NCBI GenBank assembly: GCA_945876015.1
Contig: CAMCNM010000003.1
Location: 1-21,651, forward strand
Direction: 5' to 3'
Length of the DNA: 21,651 nt
Origin: Gemmatimonas phototrophica
GTDB taxonomy: Bacteria > Gemmatimonadota > Gemmatimonadetes > Longimicrobiales > Gaopeijiaceae
The notes below the pieces were generated by a model. It saw only the letters and a list, made by a program, of their open reading frames with translations. It did not search any database and was not told where the DNA came from. Position 1 is the stretch's first letter, and each line of letters begins with the position of its first letter. Below are positions 7,746 to 16,650 of the stretch, piece after piece. A program made the position numbers and the translations under genes.

Positions 7746-9412
7746 AGACAGAAGCGCGGTTCGTCCTGGCGATCGTCCTCATGGTTGGCGTGCTCGTCGT
7801 CACCAACCTGCTGTTCCCTCCGGTCCCCCCCAAGCCCGCCGCGGTTCAGGATTCTACGGGTGTAGCGCAAGCCATCCCGCAGCCGGCTCCAGGGCTTCCT
7901 GTGCGGGGTCAGGGAGCCGACTCCCTGGTGGCCCCATCCGACTCGCTCGCTCTCGTGGACGAGACCGAGCGGGCCATTGTCGTGGAGAGTCCGCTCTTTC
8001 GCCACGTGTTCAGCACCCATGGCGCGCGCCTGACCTCGACCGAGCTCCTGGCGTTCAAGTCGTTCACACGCGACGGCGCGGTGCAGCTGATTCCTGTCGG
8101 ATCGCGCGGTGCCTTCGGCCTGCGGCTGGTGGTCGGTGCCGACACGATCGATCTGCGGGACGCGCAGTTCACCCCGTCGCGCGAGCAGGTCACCGTCGGC
8201 TCGGTGCCCGAGGAGCTGACGTTCCGGCACCAGCGTGGGCGGTTGATCGTCGAGGTGACGTACACGTTCAAACCGGCCGACTACCTGATCGAAGCGAAGG
8301 GCACGGTCCAGGGACTCGATCGGGGGCTGCTGTTCGCCGACGTGGGGTCCGGGCTCGAGCTGAACGATGCGGACAAGACGGCGGAATCGCGCGCGCTAGC
8401 GTATGTCGGGAACCAGCTCGAGGAAGGGATCACCACCTATCCCTTGAGCAAAGCGACTGAACCGATCGTCCACGAAGGTCCGTTCTACTGGGCCGCGTTC
8501 AAGAGCAAGTTCTTCGTCCTAGCCGTCATGCCTGGTGACGCGGGCTTCGGCCCCGAGCAGTTCGGCGGCATGCTCGTGCAGCCTCTGGGGCCCGACCTCG
8601 TTCAGGTCGCCGTCTCCGAGCCGATCGCCGGGGACGGACGGTTCGGCTACCGCGCCTTCGTCGGCCCCCAGGACAACGCTCGCCTCAACCAGCTCGGGAA
8701 CGAGCTCGACGAGGTGAATCCGTACAGTTGGAGGTTCGCGCGTCCCATGATCCGTCCGCTGGTGACCGCGATCACGTCGATCCTGGTCTTCATGCACAAC
8801 ACGTTCAACCTGTCGTACGGATGGGTTCTCGTGCTGTTCGGCTTGCTCATGCGCGTGCTGCTCTGGCCCCTCAATCAGAAGGCCATGCGCGCCCAGGCGA
8901 AGAACATGGCCGTGCAGCCGCGCATGAAGGAGATCCAGACGAAGTACAAGGACAAGCCGGAGAAGATGCAGGAGGAGATGCTCAAGCTGTACAAGGAGAC
9001 GGGCTTCAACCCGCTCGCGGGCTGCCTTCCGCTGCTCCTTCCCTGGCCCGTCCTGATCTCGCTCTACCTCGTGTTCCTGAACACGATCGAGTTCCGCGGC
9101 GTGCCGTTCTTCTGGCTGCCGGACCTTTCGGCGCCGGATCCCTACTACATCCTGCCGCTCTTTCTCGGTGTCTCGATGTTCGTCCTGCAATGGATGAGCC
9201 TCAAGTCCATGCCCGATCCGAACCCGCAGATGAAGATGATGATGTGGATGATGCCGATCATGATGGTCGCTATCTTCTTCCGCTTCGCCGCGGGCGTGAA
9301 CCTCTACTACGCCGTTTCGAACCTTGCGACGATCCCGCAGCAATACTTCATCGGCAAGGAGCGGATGAAGACCCAGCCTCCCCGAGCGCCGGCCAAGAAA
9401 CCCGGCGGCTGA
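7742..9412 (+). CDS. yidC: Membrane protein insertase YidC
   Basis: Inserts and folds inner-membrane proteins, alone or with SecYEG. 556 residues. An N-terminal membrane segment (about 7-24) is followed by a Gram-negative-type periplasmic beta domain (about 60-330). The conserved insertase core starts near 345: [10 protein letters not shown], then TM with the substrate-groove Arg (R371 in [10 protein letters not shown]), a charged coiled hairpin (about 383-420), [18 protein letters not shown], and a Met-rich last pair of helices ([12 protein letters not shown]) ending [19 protein letters not shown]. The tail is short and Lys/Pro-rich. The start overlaps the yidD stop. The khpB (jag) gene often found next is missing; mnmE follows 20 bp later. 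Confidence 0.97.
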   Translation: MKTEARFVLAIVLMVGVLVVTNLLFPPVPPKPAAVQDSTGVAQAIPQPAPGLPVRGQGADSLVAPSDSLALVDETERAIVVESPLFRHVFSTHGARLTSTELLAFKSFTRDGAVQLIPVGSRGAFGLRLVVGADTIDLRDAQFTPSREQVTVGSVPEELTFRHQRGRLIVEVTYTFKPADYLIEAKGTVQGLDRGLLFADVGSGLELNDADKTAESRALAYVGNQLEEGITTYPLSKATEPIVHEGPFYWAAFKSKFFVLAVMPGDAGFGPEQFGGMLVQPLGPDLVQVAVSEPIAGDGRFGYRAFVGPQDNARLNQLGNELDEVNPYSWRFARPMIRPLVTAITSILVFMHNTFNLSYGWVLVLFGLLMRVLLWPLNQKAMRAQAKNMAVQPRMKEIQTKYKDKPEKMQEEMLKLYKETGFNPLAGCLPLLLPWPVLISLYLVFLNTIEFRGVPFFWLPDLSAPDPYYILPLFLGVSMFVLQWMSLKSMPDPNPQMKMMMWMMPIMMVAIFFRFAAGVNLYYAVSNLATIPQQYFIGKERMKTQPPRAPAKKPGG

Positions 9413-9432
9413 GCCGGACAACAAGCGGTGCC

Positions 9433-10803
9433 ATGGATGCGATAGTGGTGGACACCATCGCAGCGATTTCGACCGCGCCCGGCGCCGGCGCGATTGCGGT
9501 GGTGCGGGTGAGCGGGCCGCGCGCGTCGCAGGTACTGGCTCGCCTCGCGCCCGAGCTCGGGGCGGTCGAGCCGCGCATGGCGCGCCTCACCGACGTTCGC
9601 GATCCGACCGACGGTGAGCTGCTCGACCACGCGGTCGTGATCGTCCATCCCGGTCCGCGCAGCTACACCGGTGAGGACCTGGTCGAGATCTCCGTGCACG
9701 GCGGCTGGCTCGGACCCGCGATGGTGCTCGAGGCCTGCGTCTCCGCGGGAGCCAGGTTGGCGGAGCCAGGAGAGTTCACGCGCCGCGCGTACCTGAACGG
9801 CCGCATAGATCTGGTCCAGGCCGAAGCGGTCGCGGATCTGATCGAGGGGCGGAGCCCGATGCTTCGGCGGGCGGCGCTGCAACAGCTCGACCGCGGTCTT
9901 TCCGATCGGGTCGCCGAGCTGCGCGACTCGATCGTCCGGTTGGAGGCGCTGCTCGTCCACCACCTCGACTTTCCCGACGAGGACGACGCGCCGTATCCGG
10001 TCCACCAGATCGCGGAGGAAGCGGACGGTGTGGCGGGACGGCTGCGTCAGCTGGTCGAGACAGCCTCCGAAGGCGAGCTGCTGCGCGAGGGCGCGCTGGC
10101 TGTGCTCGCGGGGCGTCCAAATTCCGGTAAGTCCACTCTGTTCAATGCGTTGCTGGGTCGCGACCAGGCGATCGTCACGGAGATTCCCGGTACCACCAGG
10201 GACGCGCTTGAGGCGACCGTTTCGCTCGGCGGATTCCCTTTTCGTCTGGTGGATACCGCGGGTCTTCGTGAGTCCGAGGATCGCGTCGAGCGCATGGGAG
10301 TCGAGGTCGCGCGTCGGTATCTCGCGGCGGCGGACGTCGTGCTGCTGTGCGTCGAGGAGAGAGGTCCACTCGATCCCTCGCTCCGGCAGTTCGTGAGCGA
10401 GGCGGGAGATCGACCCGTCATCGTGATCTGGTCGAAGTCCGACCTGGCTGCTGCCGCTTGTTCCGGTGTGCCCGAGGGCGTCGCGGGCGCGGCGCGCGTG
10501 TCCGCTAGCACAGGCGAGGGTCTCGCGGAGCTACGATCGCTGCTCCCGACGTTCGTGTACCGCGAGCTCGTGGACGCGCCGGTAGATGCGCCCGTGTTGA
10601 CCAGGGCTCGGCAGAGCCGCGCGATGCGCCACGCTCTCGCGGAGGTGGAGGGGTTTGCCCGCTCTCTGCGTGAAGGCGTGGGGCCCGAGGTGGCCGTCGC
10701 ACATCTGCGGCCCGCGGAGACCGCGCTCGAGGAGCTTCTCGGTGTGATCACGTGCGAGGACGTGATCGAGCGGGTCTTCAAGGATTTCTGCATCGGCAAG
10801 TAA
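9433..10803 (+). CDS. mnmE: tRNA uridine-5-carboxymethylaminomethyl modification GTPase MnmE
   Basis: With MnmG modifies U34 of certain tRNAs. 456 residues. N-terminal folate-binding domain about 1-125 (VDTIAAISTAPGAGAIAVVRVSG); helical domain; inserted GTPase domain about 220-380 with G1 GRPNSGKS (227-234), G2 TTRD (254-257), G3 DTAG (274-277) and G5 SAST (358-361). The C-terminus is the conserved FCIGK with catalytic Cys453. G4 reads SKSD (334-337) instead of the usual NKxD, an unusual change at the guanine-specificity Asn. The open frame extends upstream through yidC, but MDAIVVDTIAAIS is the family start. It is followed 10 bp later by acyP and then by its partner mnmG. Confidence 0.96.
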   Translation: MDAIVVDTIAAISTAPGAGAIAVVRVSGPRASQVLARLAPELGAVEPRMARLTDVRDPTDGELLDHAVVIVHPGPRSYTGEDLVEISVHGGWLGPAMVLEACVSAGARLAEPGEFTRRAYLNGRIDLVQAEAVADLIEGRSPMLRRAALQQLDRGLSDRVAELRDSIVRLEALLVHHLDFPDEDDAPYPVHQIAEEADGVAGRLRQLVETASEGELLREGALAVLAGRPNSGKSTLFNALLGRDQAIVTEIPGTTRDALEATVSLGGFPFRLVDTAGLRESEDRVERMGVEVARRYLAAADVVLLCVEERGPLDPSLRQFVSEAGDRPVIVIWSKSDLAAAACSGVPEGVAGAARVSASTGEGLAELRSLLPTFVYRELVDAPVDAPVLTRARQSRAMRHALAEVEGFARSLREGVGPEVAVAHLRPAETALEELLGVITCEDVIERVFKDFCIGK

Positions 10804-10813
10804 GGGAGGATTC

Positions 10814-11090
10814 GTGGCCGAGGAGCGCGCGGGCTTCCGCGTGACCGGAGTCGTGCAGGGTGTGGGCTTCCGCTGGGGGACCCGGCGGAAGGGACTCGAG
10901 CTCGGGTTGCGCGGCGCGCGCGAACCGGAGCGACGGCTCGGTCGAGGCCCACGTGACCGGGGCGCCGGATGTGATCGCGGCGTTCGAGGGGTCGCTTTCG
11001 GGCGGTCCGTCGGGCGCGCGCGTGCGCAGCGTTGAGCGGATTTCATCGAGCCTTCCGATCCCAGTGGCGGGCTTCACCATCGAGCGCTGA
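10814..11090 (+). pseudogene. acyP: Acylphosphatase, frameshifted
   Basis: Would hydrolyse acyl phosphates; a small cytoplasmic enzyme. From the GTG at 10814 (GGAGG upstream) the first frame gives VTGVVQGVGFRWGTRRKGLELGLRG, with the catalytic Arg of the VQGVGFR motif. The rest of the enzyme continues one base later in another frame: NRSDGSVEAHVTG, GGPSGARVRSVE and the end VAGFTIER, including the catalytic Asn. The break falls in a GCGCGCGCG run at about 10910-10922; comparison with the family pattern GxVRN suggests two missing bases. Both halves look well conserved, so this may be a recent mutation or a sequencing error rather than an old relic. It lies between mnmE and mnmG in the same direction. 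Confidence 0.8.
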
Positions 11091-11093
11091 ACC

Positions 11094-12989
11094 ATGGATC
11101 TTCGATACGACGTCGTGGTGATCGGTGGCGGTCACGCGGGGACCGAGGCGGCAGCCGCGTCTGCGCGGCTCGGATGTCGCACGCTGCTGGTCACGCCGGA
11201 CCTCGGACGCGTCGGGCAGATGAGCTGCAACCCGGCGATCGGCGGTGTCGCGAAGGGCGTTGTGGCGCGCGAGGTCGACGCGTTGGGCGGCGTGATGGGT
11301 CAGTCCACCGATGCGACCCGCATCCACTTCCGCATGCTGAATCGCTCCAAGGGTCCGGCCGTGTGGGGCCCGCGGGCTCAGTGCGATCGGGCGCGCTATC
11401 CCGTCGCGGTGCGGCGCGTGCTGGACGGAATCGCGGGACTCGATCTGCTCCAGGAGATGATCAGCGCGCTGATTGTCGAGGGAGGCCGCGCCGTGGGCGT
11501 CGTCGGCCGCGGTGGGGTCACCATCCACGCGCGTGCGGTCGTCGTGACCGCGGGGACCTTTCTGCGCGGCCGCATCCACGTGGGCGGAGAGCCTGGTGTC
11601 GAGGCCGGCCGCGCGGGTGAAGCGGCGTCGGTGGAGCTGGCGCATTCGCTCGAGGGAAGGCTCGAGGTGCGCCGGTTCAAGACGGGCACGCCCCCGCGCG
11701 TGGACGGCCGCACGGTGGACTTCGCGCGCGTGGAGCGGCAGGACGGCGACCCCGAGGAATACCGGTTTGCGGGATACGTCCGTGAGGCGATTCCCGAGCA
11801 GCGCCCGTGCTGGATCACGTGGACCGGCGACGAGCTGAAGGGCGTGGTCGAGCGCAACCTCAAGCGGAGCGCGCTCTATGGAGGCGAGATCTCCGGCCGA
11901 GGGCCGCGGTACTGTCCGTCGATCGAGGACAAGATCGTTCGCTTCCCGGACACGCGTCGCCATCAGGTCTTTCTCGAGCCGGAGGGACTCGACACGACCG
12001 AGCTCTACGTGAACGGCCTTTCCACTTCCCTTCCGTCCGACGTGCAGGCCGACTTCCTGCGCACGATTCCTGGGTTGGAGGAGGCGCGCATCACGCGTCT
12101 CGGGTACGCGATCGAGTACGACTACTTCCCTCCGCATCAGCTGCAGCACACGCTCGAGACGCGTGCGGTTCCGGGTCTCTACCTCGCGGGTCAGGTGAAC
12201 GGCACCACCGGATACGAGGAAGCGGCGGGCCAGGGAATCATGGCCGGCATCAACGCGGCACTCGCGGTGCAGGAGCGGGAGCCGCTCGTGCTGCGCCGCG
12301 ATCAGGCCTACCTAGGTGTGCTGATCGACGACCTCGTCACGCGTGGTGTGGACGAGCCGTACCGTCTGTTCACGTCACGCGCGGAGTTTCGGCTGCTGCT
12401 CCGGCAGGACAACGCGGCTCGGCGGCTCGGACCGGTGGCGCGGACACTCGGGCTTCTCACGCCTGGTCAGGGTGACGCGCTCGAGGATCGGCTGACGCGG
12501 CACGATCGGGTGATGGCGTGGTTCCGGAGCGCGACGGTGAAGCCGTCGGACGCGGCGGCCGTGACGCTCGCCGCAGGATCGGGTGTGCCGACCGAGCCGG
12601 TGCGCGCGGCGGAGCTGGTGCGTCGCCCCGGCGTCGATGCCGCCGCGCTCGCGCGCGCGGCAGGCGCTCCTTTCGACCCTGCGGAAGAGAGCGAGGCTCT
12701 CGCCGCGGTCGAGGTCGAGCTGCGCTACGAAGGCTACGTGCGGCGGGAACGCGAACGAGCCGAACGACTCCAGGAACAGGAGGCGTTCGCCCTGGGAGCG
12801 GAGCTTCCCTACGCCGGCTTTTTGAGCCTCAGGAAGGAGGCCCGGGAAAAGCTGCTCCGGATCCGGCCGAGCACGCTGGGACAGGCGGGGCGCATCCCGG
12901 GGGTCTCCCCCTCGGATCTGCACAACATCATCCTGGAAGTCAGGCGGCTCCGACGAGAGCCCGCCGCCCCCACGGATTATGTTGTGTAA
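11094..12989 (+). CDS. mnmG: tRNA uridine-5-carboxymethylaminomethyl modification enzyme MnmG
   Basis: FAD-dependent partner of MnmE in tRNA U34 modification. 631 residues, family length. FAD-binding GGGHAG at 11-16, [12 protein letters not shown] near 43-54, [21 protein letters not shown] near 79-100, the RFKTGTPPR segment, [16 protein letters not shown], and the C-terminal helical MnmE-binding region with [11 protein letters not shown]. The stop of acyP is 3 bp upstream. The commonly adjacent rsmG (16S rRNA methyltransferase) does not follow; instead an AT-rich stretch and a parS site lie just after the stop. Confidence 0.97.
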   Translation: MDLRYDVVVIGGGHAGTEAAAASARLGCRTLLVTPDLGRVGQMSCNPAIGGVAKGVVAREVDALGGVMGQSTDATRIHFRMLNRSKGPAVWGPRAQCDRARYPVAVRRVLDGIAGLDLLQEMISALIVEGGRAVGVVGRGGVTIHARAVVVTAGTFLRGRIHVGGEPGVEAGRAGEAASVELAHSLEGRLEVRRFKTGTPPRVDGRTVDFARVERQDGDPEEYRFAGYVREAIPEQRPCWITWTGDELKGVVERNLKRSALYGGEISGRGPRYCPSIEDKIVRFPDTRRHQVFLEPEGLDTTELYVNGLSTSLPSDVQADFLRTIPGLEEARITRLGYAIEYDYFPPHQLQHTLETRAVPGLYLAGQVNGTTGYEEAAGQGIMAGINAALAVQEREPLVLRRDQAYLGVLIDDLVTRGVDEPYRLFTSRAEFRLLLRQDNAARRLGPVARTLGLLTPGQGDALEDRLTRHDRVMAWFRSATVKPSDAAAVTLAAGSGVPTEPVRAAELVRRPGVDAAALARAAGAPFDPAEESEALAAVEVELRYEGYVRRERERAERLQEQEAFALGAELPYAGFLSLRKEAREKLLRIRPSTLGQAGRIPGVSPSDLHNIILEVRRLRREPAAPTDYVV

Positions 12990-13036
12990 AAAACATCCAA
13001 ATCAAAATAATATTACTTCAAGTCGCGTGGAATTGT
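12977..13036. other. AT-rich stretch after mnmG, next to parS
   Basis: About 45 bases (12977-13021) are dominated by A and T in an otherwise very GC-rich window, including the mnmG stop and a 5-bp inverted repeat ATGTT/AACAT (12979-12983, 12992-12996). No DnaA box, promoter pair or T-tract hairpin is convincing. It may aid local DNA opening or ParB-related structure, or be a remnant of lost sequence where rsmG usually lies. Confidence 0.4.
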
Positions 13037-13037
13037 G

Positions 13038-13053
13038 TGTTCCACGTGGAACG
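13038..13053. other. parS: parS centromere site
   Basis: TGTTCCACGTGGAACG matches the parS palindrome (TGTTNCACGTGNAACA) at all but the last base. ParB loads here as a CTP-dependent clamp. It lies about 660 bp upstream of parA and 48 bp past mnmG. I found no second copy in the window. Confidence 0.9.
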
Positions 13054-13061
13054 TTGCCGCT

Positions 13062-13538
13062 CTACCGTTTCTTGAGGTCGATGGTTGTGACAGCGGGCTG
13101 AGGGTCGGCCCCCAGGACGAACTCAAACTCGGTGTCCCCCACGAGAGTGAGTCGGCCTGTCGCCGTTGTCCTGAAGCGCGAGCGGGTTGTTGCCTTTTCT
13201 GGGATGGAGACATGGAAGATGAGGTCCCCTCCATCCACCTCGAGAAGCCCGATCTCCGTGAACGGGCTGGCCTGGTACACCAGGGTCGCGGTGTATTAGC
13301 CGGAAGGCTCAACGTGCAGCCAGAACTGGGCACCCAATCCCCCAATCAGCTTAGGGGCGACCTTGGGGTCCGCCTTGCTCTGAACCACGAAGCGGGTGGC
13401 ATCCCAGTCCCCGACCAGAAACGCGAGATCCGCGTCCGCTCCAACCAGATCGTTCCCGCCGCAGCCACTGAGCGTCGGGACAAGTAGAGTGACCAGTAGG
13501 AGGACTGCTGCACGGGTAAGGCGGGGGGCACGAACCAT
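13062..13538 (-). pseudogene. Small lipoprotein gene interrupted by an in-frame stop
   Basis: One 159-codon frame with a single TAA at codon 81 (13296-13298). The first part starts at the ATG at 13538 with a signal peptide and a clear lipobox LSGC (Cys26), then DLAFLVGDWDATRFVV and the strand ending HVEPSG. Directly after the stop the same frame resumes with YTATLVYQASPFTEIGLLEVDGG and alternating strand residues to the end IDLKKR. This continuity argues that the two halves are one beta-rich, lipocalin-like exported protein. Function unknown. A single base change (for example CAA or AAA to TAA) would explain the break. The gene opposes parAB and sits where rsmG is often found. Confidence 0.7.
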
Positions 13539-13658
13539 GTAGAAAGGCGCCTCGGATGAAGGCAATGCAGGGAAATCCCTGAGTGCAAACGCTTGAATCC
13601 ATGCCCAGGCCCACTCTGCGTCAACCCCCCTGTTGCTTCCCCTCTGTCCTCTGGCGCA

Positions 13659-13664
13659 TATATT
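13659..13664 (+). promoter_or_regulatory. Possible -10 element for the parAB operon
   Basis: TATATT is 52 bp upstream of the parA ATG in a C-rich context. The best -35 candidate (TTGCTT, 13633-13638) gives an overlong 20-bp spacer, so only the -10 is suggested. Confidence 0.3.
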
Positions 13665-13716
13665 CCGCTCCCCTTCCCGTGCTTCCCGATCCTCCCTTTC
13701 CGCACGACGGAGCTCC

Positions 13717-14514
13717 ATGGCTCGAGTGATCGCCATCGCCAATCAGAAGGGCGGCGTAGGCAAGACGACAACGGCGATCAATCTGGGCGCCTCTCTCGCG
13801 GTCGCAGAGCAGCGCACCCTGATCATCGACATCGATCCGCAGGCCAACGCTTCGAGTGGCCTAGGCATCCGGCCCGGTGAGAGGCATCAGACCGTCTACG
13901 ATATTCTCGTGAATGGTCGCCCGGCCGAGGATGCGATCCTGCGCGAAGTGCACTTCCCCGCGCTCGATCTGATCCCCTCCACCCGGGACCTGGTCGGCGC
14001 CGAGATCGAGCTGGTCGAGCGGCCCGAGCGCGAGCGGATTCTCCGCAAAGCGGTGGACGCGATTCGCGATCGCTACGACTTCATCCTCGTGGACTGTCCG
14101 CCCTCGCTCGGGCTTCTTACCCTGAACACGCTGGTCGCGGCGGACTCCGTTCTGATTCCGATTCAATGTGAGTTCTACGCGCTGGAGGGACTCTCGCAGC
14201 TCCTCAACACGGTGCGCCTGGTGCAGAAGGGACTGAATCCATCGCTCGAGATCGAGGGCGTGCTACTCACGATGTACGACCGCCGCCTCAATCTCTCCCG
14301 CCAGGTCGCCGACGAGGCGCGCGAGTACTTCGGCGCCAAGGTCTACAAGAGCACAATTCCGCGGAATGTCACCCTCGCCGAGGCGCCGAGCTTCGGTCAG
14401 CCGATCGCCGAGTACGACGTGCTGTCCACTGGAGCGCAATGCTATCTGACGCTTGCACAGGAGCTGATGGCGCGCGGAACCGGCACGGCCGCCGCGATCG
14501 CCACCGAGTCATGA
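13717..14514 (+). CDS. parA: Chromosome partitioning ATPase ParA (Soj)
   Basis: Drives origin segregation by ATP-dependent DNA binding, released by ParB. 265 residues from the ATG at 13717, GGAG 5 bp upstream; the open frame extends further upstream without family similarity. Deviant Walker A KGGVGKTT at 11-18 immediately after IAIANQ, Walker A' [12 protein letters not shown], and Walker [17 protein letters not shown]. The C-terminal part has the usual [14 protein letters not shown]. There is no N-terminal DNA-binding domain, so it is the chromosomal (small) type. The stop overlaps the parB start as ATGA. Confidence 0.97.
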   Translation: MARVIAIANQKGGVGKTTTAINLGASLAVAEQRTLIIDIDPQANASSGLGIRPGERHQTVYDILVNGRPAEDAILREVHFPALDLIPSTRDLVGAEIELVERPERERILRKAVDAIRDRYDFILVDCPPSLGLLTLNTLVAADSVLIPIQCEFYALEGLSQLLNTVRLVQKGLNPSLEIEGVLLTMYDRRLNLSRQVADEAREYFGAKVYKSTIPRNVTLAEAPSFGQPIAEYDVLSTGAQCYLTLAQELMARGTGTAAAIATES

Positions 14515-15404
14515 CGACGCCGCGGAAGGATCGCCTCGGGCGCGGGCTGGGCGCGCTGCTCGGCGACTATCTCGCCCCGGAAGCGGCCCCGTCAGGCGAC
14601 GTACGCACGGTCGCGGTGGCGAGCATTCTGCCGAATCCGCTGCAGCCGCGTAAGGAATTCTCGGAGGCGGAGCTCGAGGAGCTCACGTCCTCGATTCGCG
14701 AGAACGGACTGCTCCAGCCGCTGCTCGTTCGACCCGCGGCCACCGGCCGCTACGAGTTGGTCGCGGGCGAGCGGAGGTTCCGCGCGATCCAGCGCCTCGG
14801 TTGGCAGGAGGCTCCGGTCATCGTGCGAAAGGTGGACGACGAAGCGCTCCTCGTCCTCGCGCTGGTCGAGAATTTGCAGCGCGAAGAGCTGAACCCCCTG
14901 GAGGAGGCGGAAGGCTACCGGACGCTCGTGGAGCGATTCGGTCTCACCCAGGACGAGATCGCGGTGGCGGTCGGTAAGGATCGCTCGACCGTCGCGAACT
15001 TGATCCGCCTCCTCAAGCTTCCTCCCTCCATCCGCCGCCTGGTGGAAGCGGGTGAGCTCAGCATGGGACACGCGCGCGCGCTGCTCTCGATCGAAGATCC
15101 CGCGCGCGCCGCCGAGCTCGCGCGCCAGGCCGCGAAGGATGGATGGTCCGTGCGCGACATCGAGAAACACGCGCGCGAAGGTGCACCGCGCACGGTCGAG
15201 CGCCCGACGACGCAGGCTGCGTCGCGCGATCCGGTCGTGCGTGCTCTCGAGGAGGCGCTGCGCGAGCGGCTCGCCACACGCGTGCAGATTCGCGCTGGGA
15301 AGAAGGGAACCGGAGTGATCGAGGTGCCCTTCCATGGATCCGAGGATTTCGAGCGCGTGTTCGCGCTGATCGCCGGACGCGAGGCTTCGGAGATCGTGAG
15401 CTGA
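14511..15404 (+). CDS. parB: Chromosome partitioning protein ParB (Spo0J)
   Basis: CTP-dependent DNA clamp that loads at parS and spreads. 297 residues. N-terminal [12 protein letters not shown] is the ParA-stimulating motif; the CTP-binding domain has NPLQPR (42-47), GERRFRA (86-92) and [10 protein letters not shown] (120-129); the helix-turn-helix [23 protein letters not shown] (146-168) reads parS; the C-terminal dimerisation segment covers about 240-297. The parS at 13038 is its expected target. It is coupled to parA by ATGA and followed 1 bp later by the M23 peptidase gene. Confidence 0.97.
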   Translation: MTTPRKDRLGRGLGALLGDYLAPEAAPSGDVRTVAVASILPNPLQPRKEFSEAELEELTSSIRENGLLQPLLVRPAATGRYELVAGERRFRAIQRLGWQEAPVIVRKVDDEALLVLALVENLQREELNPLEEAEGYRTLVERFGLTQDEIAVAVGKDRSTVANLIRLLKLPPSIRRLVEAGELSMGHARALLSIEDPARAAELARQAAKDGWSVRDIEKHAREGAPRTVERPTTQAASRDPVVRALEEALRERLATRVQIRAGKKGTGVIEVPFHGSEDFERVFALIAGREASEIVS

Positions 15405-15405
15405 C

Positions 15406-16176
15406 ATGAGTGATCCACAGCACCTCAGTCTGATCCTCGTGCCCGACGGAGCGCGCGAGAGCCGGACGTTCCGGATCTCCTATCGGCGGCTCCGGATGCT
15501 CGCCGTGCTGGGCCTCGGGCTCGCGGTCCTGTTCACCTCGATGGTGGGAAGTTGGTGGTACTTCGCCGCGCGCGCCGTGCGGGTGGGTCAGCTTGAAACG
15601 CGGCTCGCGTCGCTCGACGCCGACCAGCGGCGGCTCGAGGTGCTGGCCACCGAGCTGGCCGGGATCGAGCAGCAGTACGGCAGGCTTCGGTCTTTGTTCG
15701 GCTCGGAGACAGACGCCACCATCTCCGACCTCTGGCTCCCGCCCTCGGCGCTCACGCGGGCGGGTCGATCGATCCCCGCTGGTGCGGTGGACGACGGCCG
15801 CCCGACCAGCTGGCCCCTGACCGAGCGCGGGTTCGTGACGCAGACCGCGATGGAAGCCGGCGGCGGGCAGCACTCCGGCGTGGACATCGCGGTCCCGACC
15901 GAAGCCTACATTCGAGCCGCCGGTCCGGGCACAGTGGTGGAAGCCGGTGAGGATCGCGTCTATGGGCGCTTCATTCTGCTCGATCACGGCGCCGGCTACC
16001 GAAGCCTCTACGCACACGCATCCACCACGTTCGCGGAGCGTGGCCAGCGGGTGCTTCGGGACGAGATCATCGCCCTGACGGGATCGACCGGCCGATCTAC
16101 GGCGCCGCACCTTCATTTCGAGATTCTCCTGAACGGGGATCCGGTGGATCCACTCACTTTGGTGCAACAGCCCTAG
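15406..16176 (+). CDS. Membrane-anchored M23 (LytM-type) peptidase
   Basis: Likely cuts peptidoglycan cross-bridges or activates amidases outside the inner membrane. 256 residues: short cytoplasmic start, TM about 31-53, short coiled segment about 58-98, and a C-terminal M23 domain about 150-250. All zinc and catalytic residues are present: H156 and D160 in HSGVDIAVP, H204 in YAHAS, and H235/H237 in PHLHFEI, so activity is expected, unlike degenerate LytM activators. It starts 1 bp after the parB stop and runs into the bactofilin gene 9 bp on. M23 peptidases are often paired with bactofilins in shape control. Confidence 0.93.
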   Translation: MSDPQHLSLILVPDGARESRTFRISYRRLRMLAVLGLGLAVLFTSMVGSWWYFAARAVRVGQLETRLASLDADQRRLEVLATELAGIEQQYGRLRSLFGSETDATISDLWLPPSALTRAGRSIPAGAVDDGRPTSWPLTERGFVTQTAMEAGGGQHSGVDIAVPTEAYIRAAGPGTVVEAGEDRVYGRFILLDHGAGYRSLYAHASTTFAERGQRVLRDEIIALTGSTGRSTAPHLHFEILLNGDPVDPLTLVQQP

Positions 16177-16185
16177 GGGGCACGG

Positions 16186-16650
16186 ATGGCTAGGGATCGA
16201 AGCGGTAACGGCGCTCCTCCGGAGACGGTCATCTCGATCATCGGTCCCGGCATGCAGGTGATCGGCGGGTGCCAGACCGACGGCACGATCCGCATCGAGG
16301 GCTCGGTGGAAGGGACGGTGCGGGCGGGGAAAGCGGTCGTCGTCGGTAAGGATGGCTCCGTGGACGGAGAAGTCTTCACCCAGGACGCCGTCATCTCGGG
16401 CCGGGTCAGCGGTGTCCTCGTCGCGGAGTCTCGCCTCGAGCTCCAGGCGACCTGCCGAATCGAAGGAGAGGTACGTGCCCGGAGGATGCAGCTCGAGGAA
16501 GGGGCGATCCTGAACGGGACCGTTAAGATGGGCGAGAACTTCCGCGATTCCTCCCCGGTGCCCGCCGTCGCCCTTTCGGCGCCGCAGCCCCCTGAGACCG
16601 GGAATCCGCCGAATTCGCAGATGGCGGAAGTCCGCGGGTCCGAGGCCTGA
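16186..16650 (+). CDS. Bactofilin family cytoskeletal protein
   Basis: Polymerising beta-helix protein of the bacterial cytoskeleton. 154 residues; a central region about 15-120 of short repeating strands with Gly turns (VIGGCQTDGTIRIEGSVEG, VVGKDGSVDGEV, AVISGRVSGVL, CRIEGEVRARRMQLEEGA, ILNGTVKM) followed by a Pro-rich flexible tail. This matches the family layout of a right-handed beta-helix with disordered ends. The M23 gene precedes it by 9 bp and the ATG follows a GGGG purine stretch. In Myxococcus bactofilins position ParABS and chromosome origins; the shared operon suggests a similar link here (inference). Confidence 0.93.
   Translation: MARDRSGNGAPPETVISIIGPGMQVIGGCQTDGTIRIEGSVEGTVRAGKAVVVGKDGSVDGEVFTQDAVISGRVSGVLVAESRLELQATCRIEGEVRARRMQLEEGAILNGTVKMGENFRDSSPVPAVALSAPQPPETGNPPNSQMAEVRGSEA

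Noticed and set aside
11043..12149. Minus-strand open frame of 368 codons in mnmG
   Set aside because: Antisense shadow of mnmG, His/Arg-rich with no domain.
15058..16167. Minus-strand open frame over parB and the M23 gene
   Set aside because: Antisense shadow; both plus-strand genes have full motifs and tight operon spacing.
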